Source: Opacimonas sp014872805 (lineage in GTDB: Bacteria > Pseudomonadota > Gammaproteobacteria > Enterobacterales > Alteromonadaceae). Taken from it: a DNA stretch of 64,000 nucleotides. Of this stretch, positions 46,358 through 54,923 are shown one piece after another; the stretch's first letter is position 1; each line of letters begins with the position of its first letter. The stretch is taken from NCBI GenBank assembly GCA_014872805.1, contig WKFN01000012.1, positions 248,001 to 312,000 of the forward strand, given 5' to 3'. The position numbers and the translations under genes are program-made. The notes beneath the pieces were generated by a model that saw only the letters and a program-made list of their open reading frames with translations, was not told where the DNA came from and did not search any database.

Positions 46358-47182
46358 ATGTCACAATTACAAACCACGATTGAAGCGGCTTTCGAGGCGC
46401 GAGATAGTATTACTCCAAGTACCGTTAGCCAAGAAATCAAAGATGCTGTGAATGAAGCAATTGCCCTTTTGAATTCTGGTGAAGGCCGAGTTGCAGAAAA
46501 AGTCGACGGCGAATGGGTCGTTCATCAATGGCTCAAAAAAGCCGTACTGCTGTATTTTCGTTGTTATAACAATGATGTGATTGACGGCGCTGAAACCAAG
46601 TATTTTGACAAGGTACCTCTTAAATACAGCGACTATACCGCGGAAGATTTTGCACGTGATGGCGCACGAGTTGTTCCTCCTGCTGCGGTTCGTACTGGAA
46701 CATTTGTCGGTAAAAATGCCGTACTAATGCCTTCTTACGTCAACATCGGTGCATATGTTGGTGAAGGTACAATGGTGGACACTTGGGCAACGGTTGGCTC
46801 GTGTGCTCAGATTGGCAAAAACGTTCACTTATCTGGTGGTGTTGGCATCGGTGGCGTACTTGAGCCACTTCAAGCAAACCCAACGATCATTGAAGACAAC
46901 TGTTTCATCGGCGCTCGCTCTGAAATCGTAGAAGGTGTCATTGTTGAAGAAGGTGCAGTGATTTCAATGGGGGTATACATTGGTCAGAGCACACGTATTT
47001 ATGACCGCGAAACAGGCGAGATACATTACGGTAGAGTACCTGCTGGCTCGGTCGTGGTATCTGGCTCTTTACCAAGTAAATGTGGAACTTACTCACTATA
47101 TGCAGCGATCATCGTCAAAAAAGTCGATGCAAAAACTCGTGCCAAAGTGGGGATTAACGAGTTGCTGCGCGCTGCGGAATAA
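46358..47182 (+). CDS. dapD: 2,3,4,5-Tetrahydropyridine-2,6-dicarboxylate N-succinyltransferase
   Basis: DapD succinylates tetrahydrodipicolinate in the lysine/diaminopimelate pathway. The length of 274 residues equals E. coli DapD. After a helical N-terminal domain, hexapeptide repeats form a left-handed beta helix (GAYVGEGTMVDTWATVGSCA, GVGIGGVLEPLQA, IGARSEIVEGV). It lies 6 nt after glnD and is followed by a terminator. Confidence 0.97.
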   Translation: MSQLQTTIEAAFEARDSITPSTVSQEIKDAVNEAIALLNSGEGRVAEKVDGEWVVHQWLKKAVLLYFRCYNNDVIDGAETKYFDKVPLKYSDYTAEDFARDGARVVPPAAVRTGTFVGKNAVLMPSYVNIGAYVGEGTMVDTWATVGSCAQIGKNVHLSGGVGIGGVLEPLQANPTIIEDNCFIGARSEIVEGVIVEEGAVISMGVYIGQSTRIYDRETGEIHYGRVPAGSVVVSGSLPSKCGTYSLYAAIIVKKVDAKTRAKVGINELLRAAE

Positions 47183-47202
47183 ACACAGCAATCCAGAAAC
47201 TA

Positions 47203-47239
47203 AAAAAACCGATGCTACTTTTTTGTACATCGGTTTTTT
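47203..47239. terminator. Bidirectional terminator between dapD and yqcA
   Basis: AAAACCGATG and CATCGGTTTT pair over 10 bp with a 13-nt loop, flanked by A-run and T-run on the outer sides. It can serve dapD on the plus strand and yqcA on the minus strand. Confidence 0.88.
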
Positions 47240-47254
47240 GTAATTTAAAACAGC

Positions 47255-47704
47255 TTATGCAGAGAATTGAGCGCTGTGTTGCTCAAGCCAAGCAACAACA
47301 TCTTCTTCTGGGGTAAACGTTTCCATTGAATCTAGCTCTAACATCGGCGTAATTTCTTCACCTTGCAGTTGGGCAAATAGCTCAGTAAATTGTTTGCCTG
47401 CACCACAGTAAGATTCGCCATAAGAGCTATCCCCTAATGCAGCAATTGCGTATTTTTTTCCTTGTAATGAAGGTAAATCGGCTTGAATATCTGCAAAGAA
47501 TAACTCCAAATTCGGTGGTACATCTCCCATACCTGTGGTCGAGGTGATAATCAAAAAGGCTGCATCTTCGTTGAGTAAATCAATATCTGGATCGGTATGA
47601 ACATTAACCTGATGCCCTGCCGAGATTAAGAATTGTTCTGCGTGTTCTGCAACATTTTGAGCATTCCCGTATACGGAACCTACAATAATTTCAATTTGTG
47701 CCAT
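47255..47704 (-). CDS. yqcA: Flavodoxin-like protein YqcA
   Basis: The 149-residue protein is a short-chain flavodoxin with the FMN phosphate loop GSVYGNAQNVAEH and the isoalloxazine-contact segments STTGMGDVP and LGDSSYGESYCGAGKQF. MioC is the alternative, but the GDSSY...GGKQF-like pattern and direct linkage to truC fit YqcA. The start at 47704 (MAQIEII) is preferred over an in-frame ATG 8 codons upstream. It overlaps truC by 14 nt. The electron partner is unknown. Confidence 0.85.
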   Translation of the reverse strand: MAQIEIIVGSVYGNAQNVAEHAEQFLISAGHQVNVHTDPDIDLLNEDAAFLIITSTTGMGDVPPNLELFFADIQADLPSLQGKKYAIAALGDSSYGESYCGAGKQFTELFAQLQGEEITPMLELDSMETFTPEEDVVAWLEQHSAQFSA

Positions 47705-48434
47705 GATGAATAGTTTCTCCAACTGCATGTATAGTCAATTTGTCCACAACCGCTCTTAATTCTAATGGCTTTGGCGCAGTAATCGTCAAAGGCGAATCAG
47801 TAATTGGGTGAACAAATTGTAATTCGTGATGATGCAATGCCAAACGATGAAGCCCATAATGGGCACGCATAAAGGCATTTTGTTTGCCATCGCCAATCGT
47901 CGTATCACCCACAATAGGATGATTTATATGAGCGCAATGACGACGTATTTGATGTTTACGTCCCGTCTTGGGAAAACAACGAATCAGGCTAAAACGCGCC
48001 TGCTGATACCTCCCAACAGGTTTTGGCACAAGATAATGTTGTAAGCACTCCACTCGTGTAAAAGCCTCTTGCGCCGGCTTTTCGGTATAAGCCTTTTTGT
48101 CGGATATTTTATCGAGTTTTTCCTTTAACGCATAGTCGATTTCACAATCACTCGCCCATCCACGGACTATTGCTGTATACGCTTTTTGCCAACTGTGCTG
48201 TTCAATTTGCGCACTCAGTAACCGCGCTATGTTAGAACTCAGAGCAAATACCAAGATCCCAGATGTTGGCTTATCGAGTCGATGCACAGGAAACACATGT
48301 TGTCCGATTTGATCTCTTACCATCTGCATCGCAAACTCTGTTTCGTGTTTATCAATCATACTTCGGTGAACGAGTAAACCACTGGGTTTGTTTATGGCGA
48401 CCAAAGCCTCATCTTGAAAAAGTATATCGAGCAT
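47691..48434 (-). CDS. truC: tRNA pseudouridine(65) synthase TruC
   Basis: TruC modifies U65 in tRNA-Ile and tRNA-Asp. The 247 residues belong to the RluA family, with the catalytic aspartate in VHRLDKPTSGILVF, the opening NKPSGLLVHRS, and KTGRKHQIRRH. The MLDILFQDE start at 48434 matches homologues; a longer frame to 48569 is not conserved and would run into the divergent gene. Confidence 0.94.
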   Translation of the reverse strand: MLDILFQDEALVAINKPSGLLVHRSMIDKHETEFAMQMVRDQIGQHVFPVHRLDKPTSGILVFALSSNIARLLSAQIEQHSWQKAYTAIVRGWASDCEIDYALKEKLDKISDKKAYTEKPAQEAFTRVECLQHYLVPKPVGRYQQARFSLIRCFPKTGRKHQIRRHCAHINHPIVGDTTIGDGKQNAFMRAHYGLHRLALHHHELQFVHPITDSPLTITAPKPLELRAVVDKLTIHAVGETIHHGTN

Positions 48435-48495
48435 GAAATTCCAACGGATCTGTTTATAATGTCCACCATCAAAATAAACAGTGTACGTTAAGGCT

Positions 48496-49527
48496 ATGCA
48501 AGATACACCAGAATCGACTATTAATTCAATCAGTGAGTTTTTACACGCTGCTGGCACACAATTTCGCATCGTTGATATGGGACGTGGATACCGAGAACTA
48601 TCCGCTCAAACATTTGTCGATATCGAGTATCAAAAGCAGCCTGTCCCCTTTCCCAGACAACAGCATATGTGGTTTGGCTGTATTTTTTGGCAGTCTGGCC
48701 AGCATTACATTTGGTTCATTAAGCTCCCATTAGATGAGCGTGGTTTGCTAAATCAAGCCGCTCGCAATTCGTTTTTAGAAAAAGTCATCCAAGCGCTTGG
48801 CGCACAGTTACAAAACACGGTTCAACAAAACGGGCAACTTGGCGACAATCCCTTTACCTTTACTCCTAATCAGAAGCAGCTCGCGGATTTTCATGCTTTT
48901 GCAAAAAAAATCTTAATTCAACCCGCCAGTCCATATTTAGCACCTTGTATAGATTACATACAATCTCCAAGCACTCAGGATTGGCAGACTCTCCCGGTGC
49001 AGGGTTTGGCCGAAATCGCCAGTCGTTGTAATGAAGGCAATATTCAAGTTCATTTACTCAATAATTGGTCAGTGATGCCAAGAGCTGTCACCATATCTTT
49101 GCTCGAAAGTTTTGAACATTATGCGATAAACAAACCATTGGCAGTGCATATCAAAAAAGAAATCGAAGTACTGGTTAAATCGAATCAGATTGATTTTGGT
49201 CTTCTTGCTAGTTATTTACGTGCGTTGAGTCAAGCTGACATTGCCATTCAAACTGAAACTGTACGTTTCATCTGTAGTCAAGCCGATGTGCCATCTGAAT
49301 TATTACTCGTGATTGCGGCTCGGAACTTTGCAGCACTGCAAGATACGGCTGTATTACATCGTTTTATACCGCATTTACTGTCGTATGATGATGACTTTGT
49401 GATGGGGTTGTATCAAGATCTAGTGCAGTTACCTCAGACCCGCATGCATTTGTTGTCATTGATTCACGACAATTCGGACACAACAGGTTTGTCACAGCGT
49501 ATCAAACAGATTACCACCGCGTCATGA
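48496..49527 (+). CDS. DUF3549 family protein
   Basis: The 343-residue soluble protein has no signal peptide or membrane span. The N-terminal part (FLHAAGTQFRIVDMGRGYREL, then MWFGCIFWQSGQHYIWFIKLPLDERGLL) matches my recollection of DUF3549 proteins, which occur in the truC-syd neighbourhood of Vibrio and Alteromonadales. The C-terminal half is helical and repeat-like. An in-frame GTG 5 codons upstream is possible. It overlaps the next gene by 4 nt (ATGA). Function unknown. Confidence 0.8.
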   Translation: MQDTPESTINSISEFLHAAGTQFRIVDMGRGYRELSAQTFVDIEYQKQPVPFPRQQHMWFGCIFWQSGQHYIWFIKLPLDERGLLNQAARNSFLEKVIQALGAQLQNTVQQNGQLGDNPFTFTPNQKQLADFHAFAKKILIQPASPYLAPCIDYIQSPSTQDWQTLPVQGLAEIASRCNEGNIQVHLLNNWSVMPRAVTISLLESFEHYAINKPLAVHIKKEIEVLVKSNQIDFGLLASYLRALSQADIAIQTETVRFICSQADVPSELLLVIAARNFAALQDTAVLHRFIPHLLSYDDDFVMGLYQDLVQLPQTRMHLLSLIHDNSDTTGLSQRIKQITTAS

Positions 49528-49823
49528 CGCTTTTAGACATCTTGGTTTCGGTATCACTCATCTGCATTGCAATTGGCTTTTGGCGGATTCGAGCTAATGC
49601 AGAGGTAGCAAGAACTGTGGCTCAGCAATATTGCAAAAAACACGAACTGATATTTGTCAGTATTCATCGCCATAAAATTCATCTGCTAGGTCAGCGCAGC
49701 GGAGAAATTGATTACCTGATGAGTTTTACTACGGCACCGGATGTGGCTTATGAAGGGGTCATAACCATAAAAAAGCAACTCTTGGTACGTATAGATATAC
49801 CGGTTTTTAGAGAGCCAGATTAA
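49524..49823 (+). CDS. DUF3301 family small membrane protein
   Basis: The 99 residues begin with a membrane span (LLDILVSVSLICIAIGFWRI) followed by a soluble domain of about 70 residues (CKKHELIFVSIHRHKIHLLG...). The layout matches DUF3301 proteins. It is coupled to the DUF3549 gene by ATGA, which suggests they work together. It ends just before the terminator of the oppositely directed csrB RNA. Function unknown. Confidence 0.8.
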   Translation: MTLLDILVSVSLICIAIGFWRIRANAEVARTVAQQYCKKHELIFVSIHRHKIHLLGQRSGEIDYLMSFTTAPDVAYEGVITIKKQLLVRIDIPVFREPD

Positions 49824-49831
49824 TTTAATAC

Positions 49832-49863
49832 AAAAGAAAAGGCGATAGCCTATTGACTATCGC
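49832..49863 (-). terminator. Terminator of the csrB RNA
   Basis: GGCGATAG and CTATCGCC form a perfect 8-bp stem (arms 49856-49863 and 49841-49848) with an 8-nt loop, followed on the minus strand by TTTTCTTTTG. On the plus strand the stem is followed by TCATTATTT, so it may also stop the DUF3301 transcript weakly. Confidence 0.88.
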
Positions 49864-50190
49864 CTCATTATTTCGAGCTTCCTTCTCAGCATTCCATTGC
49901 AACTATAATCATCCCGATTAACATCCGTATACGCCCCTTTCCTTCTAATCCAACTCATCCTAAGCTGGCCGCGAATCCATCCACGGGTCCCTTTCCATGT
50001 CTCCAGTACGAAGTTGCACATCCATACTGCAACCTACTTCCTTCCTGAAGTTGTTCCTGTTTGGTTGTTGCCAACCAATGTTCCTTTCCTTTATTTCTGA
50101 TATGGCTTGATATCCTATCAAGCTTTGGCAAATGCCATGTCCAATAACCTAACAATGTCTTCCTGACTGCGAGATTGTTTCTGTGTGACA
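49833..50190 (-). ncRNA. csrB: CsrB-family CsrA-sequestering small RNA
   Basis: The roughly 358-nt minus-strand transcript has 21 GGA trinucleotides; about 5 would be expected by chance. Several sit in hairpin loops: CTTGAT-AGGAT-ATCAAG (about 50118), GTTGCA-N9-TGCAAC (about 50025, loop with ATGGA), TAATC-GGGAT-GATTA (about 49913) and GAG-AAGGAAG-CTC (about 49880). It ends with GGCGATAG/CTATCGCC followed by TTTTCTTTTG. No coding frame on this strand is credible. The locus, in the syd-truC-yqcA neighbourhood, is where E. coli csrB lies. Such RNAs titrate CsrA and so control carbon storage, motility and biofilm. The 5' end is inferred from the -10 at 50197-50202. Confidence 0.87.
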
Positions 50191-50196
50191 AGGTAA

Positions 50197-50202
50197 ATAT
50201 TA
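50197..50202 (-). promoter_or_regulatory. Probable -10 element of csrB
   Basis: TAATAT on the minus strand would place the start near 50190. The -35 position (CCTGAA at 50225-50220, 17-nt spacer) matches consensus poorly, as expected for an activator-dependent promoter. Confidence 0.5.
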
Positions 50203-50359
50203 CGCAACTAAACTATGATTTCAGGAAAATATTTCAATCATGCTGTATGTAAACACGATTTTTTTATTGTTACCTCAACTAAAGTACCGTAATAACAGGG
50301 GGTTGGGATGAACTGTGAGAAGACTGTGGATAAAAATATCTATCAATGGCTTACGTTAT

Positions 50360-50377
50360 TGTAAGATGCTTCCTACA
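50360..50377. promoter_or_regulatory. UvrY/GacA-type binding site upstream of csrB
   Basis: TGTAAG-ATGCTT-CCTACA matches the GacA/UvrY box TGTAAG-N6-CTTACA at 11 of 12 positions, centred about 178 nt upstream of the inferred csrB start, similar to the distal activator sites of known Csr/Rsm RNAs. It lies inside a perfect 10-bp inverted repeat, AATGGCTTAC (50345-50354) and GTAAGCCATT (50384-50393), which might instead end the acetyltransferase transcript. The rest of 50203-50405 shows no gene. Confidence 0.62.
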
Positions 50378-50405
50378 GATAAAGTAAGCCATTACCTCGA
50401 AAAAG

Positions 50406-51050
50406 CTAAATCGACTTGTACATTATTTGACCCGAAATGTTTTCAGTGGATAACTTTTTGATAAACGTAAAACCACCAGAATTAAAAAAAGATAGGCATT
50501 TGTCTAACGTAACAAACACCCCAACTCCATTTGAACCTTCTGTAGAAGATACAATTTCATTGATACCTGCCAACAAAATATGACCAAGACCTTGATCTTG
50601 ATGTTGCGGATGCACTCCGATGAACGAAATCATGTGACAATCCTGAGTGGGTAATTCAGCCCTCACTAGTTTCTCTTTGTGTAATAATTGTTGCGTACCA
50701 AGAAAACCAGCTGTCATCAACATGCGTAAGCGCCAATGCCAATAACGACCATGGCCAAAATCAGGATTTGGAGTAAGCAAGCACGTGACAGCAACTAAAG
50801 AACCATCGCGGTAGACGCCTAACATTGGTTGTTTAGCTTCCCAAAACGCATTGAGTTCTTCGCGGATAGCGCTGCGCAAGCGCATCTCATAGCCTTCTTG
50901 GTCTACTTTAAAAATCTTGGAGAACAAAGGGTCATCAAAGTAAGCATTGTACAGAATAGACGCGGCGACCTTTAGGTCAACTGCGCTTAGGTGTTTAATT
51001 TCAAAATCAATATCGTTTTCTGAATAGTCTACTGCTGTTGAATACTCCAT
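50406..51050 (-). CDS. GNAT family N-acetyltransferase
   Basis: The 214-residue protein has a single GNAT domain; the acetyl-CoA loop is ISFIGVHPQHQDQGLGHIL and the C-terminal part ends in CLSFFNSGGFTFIKK. The substrate cannot be read. The start at 51050 has GGAG 8 nt before it, while an ATG 7 codons upstream has none. It lies between the csrB regulatory region and a DUF3192 lipoprotein gene, and is not part of the E. coli locus, so it is a lineage-specific insertion here. Confidence 0.82.
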   Translation of the reverse strand: MEYSTAVDYSENDIDFEIKHLSAVDLKVAASILYNAYFDDPLFSKIFKVDQEGYEMRLRSAIREELNAFWEAKQPMLGVYRDGSLVAVTCLLTPNPDFGHGRYWHWRLRMLMTAGFLGTQQLLHKEKLVRAELPTQDCHMISFIGVHPQHQDQGLGHILLAGINEIVSSTEGSNGVGVFVTLDKCLSFFNSGGFTFIKKLSTENISGQIMYKSI

Positions 51051-51161
51051 AAGCGTTTCTCCATAAGCCATTACGCGAAGCTGTTTGTAAATTTTGTGTA
51101 AAGATTTATAGAGCTTTAGTGCTATAAAGGCAAGTAAAGTTCAATTATTAAACAGAAATAA

Positions 51162-51545
51162 TTAAGGCAGCTGCATCGACTTTAGATAGTCTTGCCCCCA
51201 ACCAATAAGAGAGTTTTCTTTGAAAATCAATGGAGTGCATTCGTCTTTTGTCGTAATGCCGTCTTGCTGTTTTCGCTGAGTTCGATAGTATAAGATTTGA
51301 TATTGTTCAGAACCCTTTAACGACAGCTCATTAAAATCTGCGATTCCCATCTTCTCAGTGATGTCTGCAAATGATATCCCTAGTTGAAGAGATTGGATGT
51401 GTTGCCGATTATTTTGTTCGCGAGCTTCCCACTGGCTATGTTGGGTATTCCTTTCACTACGCTTATCGGCATCAATAGCGATTACGCATCCAGAAAGGGG
51501 CAAGAGTAATGGGAAAGTCAGTGCGATTTTTTTGATAGTGTGCAT
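51162..51545 (-). CDS. DUF3192 family lipoprotein
   Basis: The 127-residue protein has a lipoprotein signal (LLLPLSGC, lipidated cysteine at about residue 20), a charged linker (WEAREQNNRQHI) and the family body LQLGISFADITEKMGIADFNE...TTKDECTPLIFKENSLIGWG. This fits DUF3192, a SmpA/OmlA-like fold found near syd in related genomes. Residue +2 is V, not D, so outer-membrane sorting is expected. Function unknown. Confidence 0.82.
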   Translation of the reverse strand: MHTIKKIALTFPLLLPLSGCVIAIDADKRSERNTQHSQWEAREQNNRQHIQSLQLGISFADITEKMGIADFNELSLKGSEQYQILYYRTQRKQQDGITTKDECTPLIFKENSLIGWGQDYLKSMQLP

Positions 51546-51681
51546 GTTAGCTTCCTAGTATAATAAAGTGATTAGATGCCAATCCATTCAATTTCAATGC
51601 CAAAGATAAGTAATTGATTAGTATATGTTTTATATATAGTCCTTGCTCATATTGACGATAATTTAGGGAAAATACTTAAAA

Positions 51682-51978
51682 ATGAGTGAAATTACCAAAA
51701 TATGTCAGACCCTTACGGATAAAGGGATCACGCCAACCGTTGGTCTAATTAAAGCGAAATTAACGCAAAAAGCACCATTACCTGACATCATCTCAGGGTT
51801 AAAAGCTTTCCAAGCTAACCAACCTCATGAATCTGCCCCCATAACAGCGCCAAGTCTTACAGATAGAGTAGGAGAACTAGAAAAGCGTTGTGCAAACCAG
51901 CAAGAGCATATTCAAACATTACATGAGCAAGTCGAATCCTTGCGTTTTATGGTTAAGCAACTGTCAAATAACCAATAA
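51682..51978 (+). CDS. Uncharacterised 98-residue coiled-coil protein
   Basis: The N-terminal half (ICQTLTDKGITPTVGLIKAKL, then PDIISGLKAF) resembles the small DNA-binding domain at the start of KfrA-like proteins; the C-terminal half (LTDRVGELEKRCANQQEHIQ... VESLRFMVKQL) is a predicted coiled coil. It could be a small dimeric DNA-binding protein. Its 3' end overlaps convergent syd by 26 nt. I do not recognise a named family. Confidence 0.7.
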   Translation: MSEITKICQTLTDKGITPTVGLIKAKLTQKAPLPDIISGLKAFQANQPHESAPITAPSLTDRVGELEKRCANQQEHIQTLHEQVESLRFMVKQLSNNQ

Positions 51979-52483
51979 ACTCTTGCAAGCTATTGGCGAC
52001 GATTTGATGTGGCGTACGCCCCACGTATTCAAAGACGACTTCACCAGATGACGGTATGATGGAAATCAATTCTTCTTCGTCATCAGTCACCCCAATAAAA
52101 ATTGTATCGGGTTGTTTGAGTCTTCTTTTCATTAAGACGTGACCAATAATATTCTCTTGTAAGCGCGCAAAGTCTTCTTCATTCCATATTTGCAGTAGAG
52201 TCATCACTCTACCATCAAAATTCACGGAGAGATGATCGGCATAATAAGCACAGTAAAAGCATTCTATGGTATCGGGAATTTGGATTTCTAAAGCGGTACC
52301 GAGGTGCTTTAAGTTAGCGGATGCATCGCTCTGACGAGAGACTGGTTGCCACTTAACCCAAAGATCTTTTGTAATGTTATCTGGGTCAACTAAACAAGGA
52401 GATGGCCACTGTGCGTCAAACTCTACCATGCATTCATGCTGAGATTGATACTGTTTGATGAAATCTTGCCAGAAAACATTCAT
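51953..52483 (-). CDS. syd: SecY-interacting protein Syd
   Basis: Syd binds SecY and is thought to monitor translocon assembly. The 176 residues (E. coli 181) are acidic and contain the conserved WPSPCLV, VKWQPV, TIECFYCAYYADHLSVNFDG, LLQIWNEEDFARLQENIIGH and the C-terminal LQEFIGYL. It is divergent from queF, the same syd-queF pairing as in enterobacteria. Confidence 0.93.
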   Translation of the reverse strand: MNVFWQDFIKQYQSQHECMVEFDAQWPSPCLVDPDNITKDLWVKWQPVSRQSDASANLKHLGTALEIQIPDTIECFYCAYYADHLSVNFDGRVMTLLQIWNEEDFARLQENIIGHVLMKRRLKQPDTIFIGVTDDEEELISIIPSSGEVVFEYVGRTPHQIVANSLQEFIGYLTVA

Positions 52484-52521
52484 AATAATGTTTAAAATAG
52501 AAAAGTTATTTACGTAAAACT

Positions 52522-53373
52522 ATGACAGATAAATCACTTTATGCCAATTCACAAAGTATTAAGTCTTTGACCTTGGGCAATGCCGTAACGTATCAATCCC
52601 AGTATTCGCCTGAACTTTTACAGCCTGTGCCACGATTACTCAATCGTCAGCAAATCGGTATAAATGAACAAAATTTGCCCTTTACTGGCGAAGATATCTG
52701 GAACGGTTACGAATTATCATGGCTCAACCCCAAAGGACTACCACAAGTCGCTGTAATGCGTTGTTTTGTGCCGGTGACGAGTCCTAATATTATTGAATCC
52801 AAATCATTTAAACTCTACTTAAACAGCCTCAACCAAACCGTATTTAGTGATCATGATTCGTTGTCTGCAACGTTACAAAAGGACTTAAGCCAATGTGCTG
52901 GCGAATGCGTAAAAGTAGACATCATTCGTCCTGAGCAATTTTATAATGAGCAATTCGTCACAACGGATTGGCAATGTATCGATGAACAAGACATTCAAAT
53001 TAAAGATTACCAACCCAACCCGTCATTGTTAAAAAATTCCAGTCATGAAGTTGTCACACAACAGCTCTATTCTAACTTACTAAAGGCGAACTGTTTGGTG
53101 ACCGACCAACCTGATTGGGCAACGGTATTTATCAAATATACTGGCCCCAAAATATGCTCTGAATCCCTGTTGAGGTATGTTGTCTCATTTCGTGAACACA
53201 GCGAGTTTCACGAACAATGTGTTGAGCGCATATTTACCGACATATTAGAGCAAACAGGGGTTTCTCAGTTAACCGTCTACGCACGATACACCAGACGTGG
53301 CGGCTTAGATATTAATCCGTTTCGCAGTAACTTTGAAAGGTGTTATGGAGATTGGAGACTCCTAAGACAGTGA
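52522..53373 (+). CDS. queF: NADPH-dependent 7-cyano-7-deazaguanine reductase
   Basis: QueF reduces preQ0 to preQ1 in queuosine synthesis. The 283 residues (E. coli 282) are the long bimodular form. Catalytic C191 and D198 are in KANCLVTDQPDWA, the preQ0-binding FREHSEFHEQCVERIF follows, and the end YTRRGGLDINPFRSN is standard. Divergent from syd and upstream of ppnN. Confidence 0.96.
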   Translation: MTDKSLYANSQSIKSLTLGNAVTYQSQYSPELLQPVPRLLNRQQIGINEQNLPFTGEDIWNGYELSWLNPKGLPQVAVMRCFVPVTSPNIIESKSFKLYLNSLNQTVFSDHDSLSATLQKDLSQCAGECVKVDIIRPEQFYNEQFVTTDWQCIDEQDIQIKDYQPNPSLLKNSSHEVVTQQLYSNLLKANCLVTDQPDWATVFIKYTGPKICSESLLRYVVSFREHSEFHEQCVERIFTDILEQTGVSQLTVYARYTRRGGLDINPFRSNFERCYGDWRLLRQ

Positions 53374-53445
53374 GCGTTTGGGTCTTGACCTTTCTTCAAA
53401 TATACCGATATATAAAATATACGAACAAAAGCAAGGACAAACGTT

Positions 53446-54831
53446 TTGACCCAAAATCCGGTACAACTTAGCCCAGTCGGTTGGATGAGCCAATTATCGC
53501 AAAATGAAATGGCGTTGATTACCGACCATACCAACACCAAGCACTATCATTTGTTCCGTAACTGTGTTTTAGCGGTGCTCAACAGCGGCGCCGAAACCGA
53601 TGATATGACCAGCATGCTGGACAAGCATAAATCATTTGCCATTGATCTCATTCGTCGCGAACGCGGAGTCAAAATCGAATTACTCAACCCTCCGCAAGAA
53701 GTGTTTGTCGACGGTAAATTAATTTCTGGTGTGCACGAACATGTATTCGCCGTGATGCGAGATTTGTTGTACGTCGAAAGTATTTACCCGAATCACAGCA
53801 CGGAATCATGCAGCGGTTCTGCTGCAACCGATATGGTTTTTGATATGCTGCGCCATGCGAATGCACTTGAAAATAACGATGGCATCAACACGGTAGTATG
53901 TTGGGGTGGGCATTCAATTGAACACATCGAGTATCAATACACCAAAGAGGTGGGCTATCAACTTGGTCTCAGAGGACTCGATATTTGCACAGGATGTGGA
54001 CCAGGCGCAATGAAAGGGCCAATGAAAGGCGCCGCGATTGGACACGCCAAACAACGGATCAAAAATGGACGTTATGTGGGATTGACTGAGCCGAGCATTA
54101 TTGCTGCTGAACCACCTAACGCCATTGTCAACAAACTTGTGATTTTACCTGATATTGAAAAACGCTTAGAAGCCTTTGTGCGTTTTGGTCATGCCATTGT
54201 AGTGTTTCCGGGTGGGGTCGGCACCGCAGAAGAGTTATTGTATTTATTAGGTATCTTGCTGCATTCTAAAAACCAATCGCAACAAGTGCCTTTGATCTTA
54301 ACCGGGCCAAAAGAAAGTTCAGATTATTTTGAAGCGATTAATGCCTTTGTAGAAGCAACATTAGGTATAGAAGCCACACAAAAATATCGAATTATCGTCG
54401 ATGATGCAAAGGCGGTTGCACAACATATCAACAACCAACGTGAAGTCATTCGCAATCAACGCCGTCAACACGGTGATGCGTTTAGTTTTAATTGGTCACT
54501 GCAAATTGAGCCTGAATTTCAAATTCCTTTCGTTCCAACACATGAAAACATGGCCAATTTACACTTACATCGAGACCAGTCTGCAGCTGATTTAGCAGCA
54601 AACTTACGCAAGGTGTTTTCGGGGATTGTCGCCGGTAACATCAAAGCTGATACCATCGCTCACATTGCCGAAAAAGGAAAGTTCAAATTAACTGGCGATC
54701 CAGAACTTATCACCATGGTCGAGCAACTATTAGAACAGTTTATTGCTCAAGGTAGGATGAAACTCCCCGGCAAGGCTTATGAGCCGTGTTACGAAATAAT
54801 CAAAAGTACAGCGAATTCAATACAACTATAG
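53446..54831 (+). CDS. ppnN: Pyrimidine/purine nucleotide 5'-monophosphate nucleosidase PpnN
   Basis: PpnN (YgdH) hydrolyses nucleoside monophosphates to base and ribose 5-phosphate and is a (p)ppGpp target in E. coli. The 461 residues contain the LOG-family Rossmann core with CTGCGPGAMKGPMKGAAIGHA and the signature FPGGVGTAEELLYLLG, plus the N- and C-terminal extensions typical of PpnN (start SPVGWMSQLSQ, end MKLPGKAYEPCYEI). The start is TTG with AAGGA 8 nt upstream. It lies 72 nt after queF. Confidence 0.94.
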   Translation: MTQNPVQLSPVGWMSQLSQNEMALITDHTNTKHYHLFRNCVLAVLNSGAETDDMTSMLDKHKSFAIDLIRRERGVKIELLNPPQEVFVDGKLISGVHEHVFAVMRDLLYVESIYPNHSTESCSGSAATDMVFDMLRHANALENNDGINTVVCWGGHSIEHIEYQYTKEVGYQLGLRGLDICTGCGPGAMKGPMKGAAIGHAKQRIKNGRYVGLTEPSIIAAEPPNAIVNKLVILPDIEKRLEAFVRFGHAIVVFPGGVGTAEELLYLLGILLHSKNQSQQVPLILTGPKESSDYFEAINAFVEATLGIEATQKYRIIVDDAKAVAQHINNQREVIRNQRRQHGDAFSFNWSLQIEPEFQIPFVPTHENMANLHLHRDQSAADLAANLRKVFSGIVAGNIKADTIAHIAEKGKFKLTGDPELITMVEQLLEQFIAQGRMKLPGKAYEPCYEIIKSTANSIQL

Positions 54832-54923
54832 TCCACATTTATTTTTTTTAGTAGAGATTGGCATGTGGCTACGTTAAAATATCTATACTTAACGACACAT
54901 CCATTTCTATCAAAGGAATTTTC

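Noticed and set aside
49955..50191. 78-residue minus-strand frame within the csrB region
   Set aside because: It lacks a ribosome site, its codons consist of the repeated GGA motifs, and the hairpin-rich RNA explains the sequence better.
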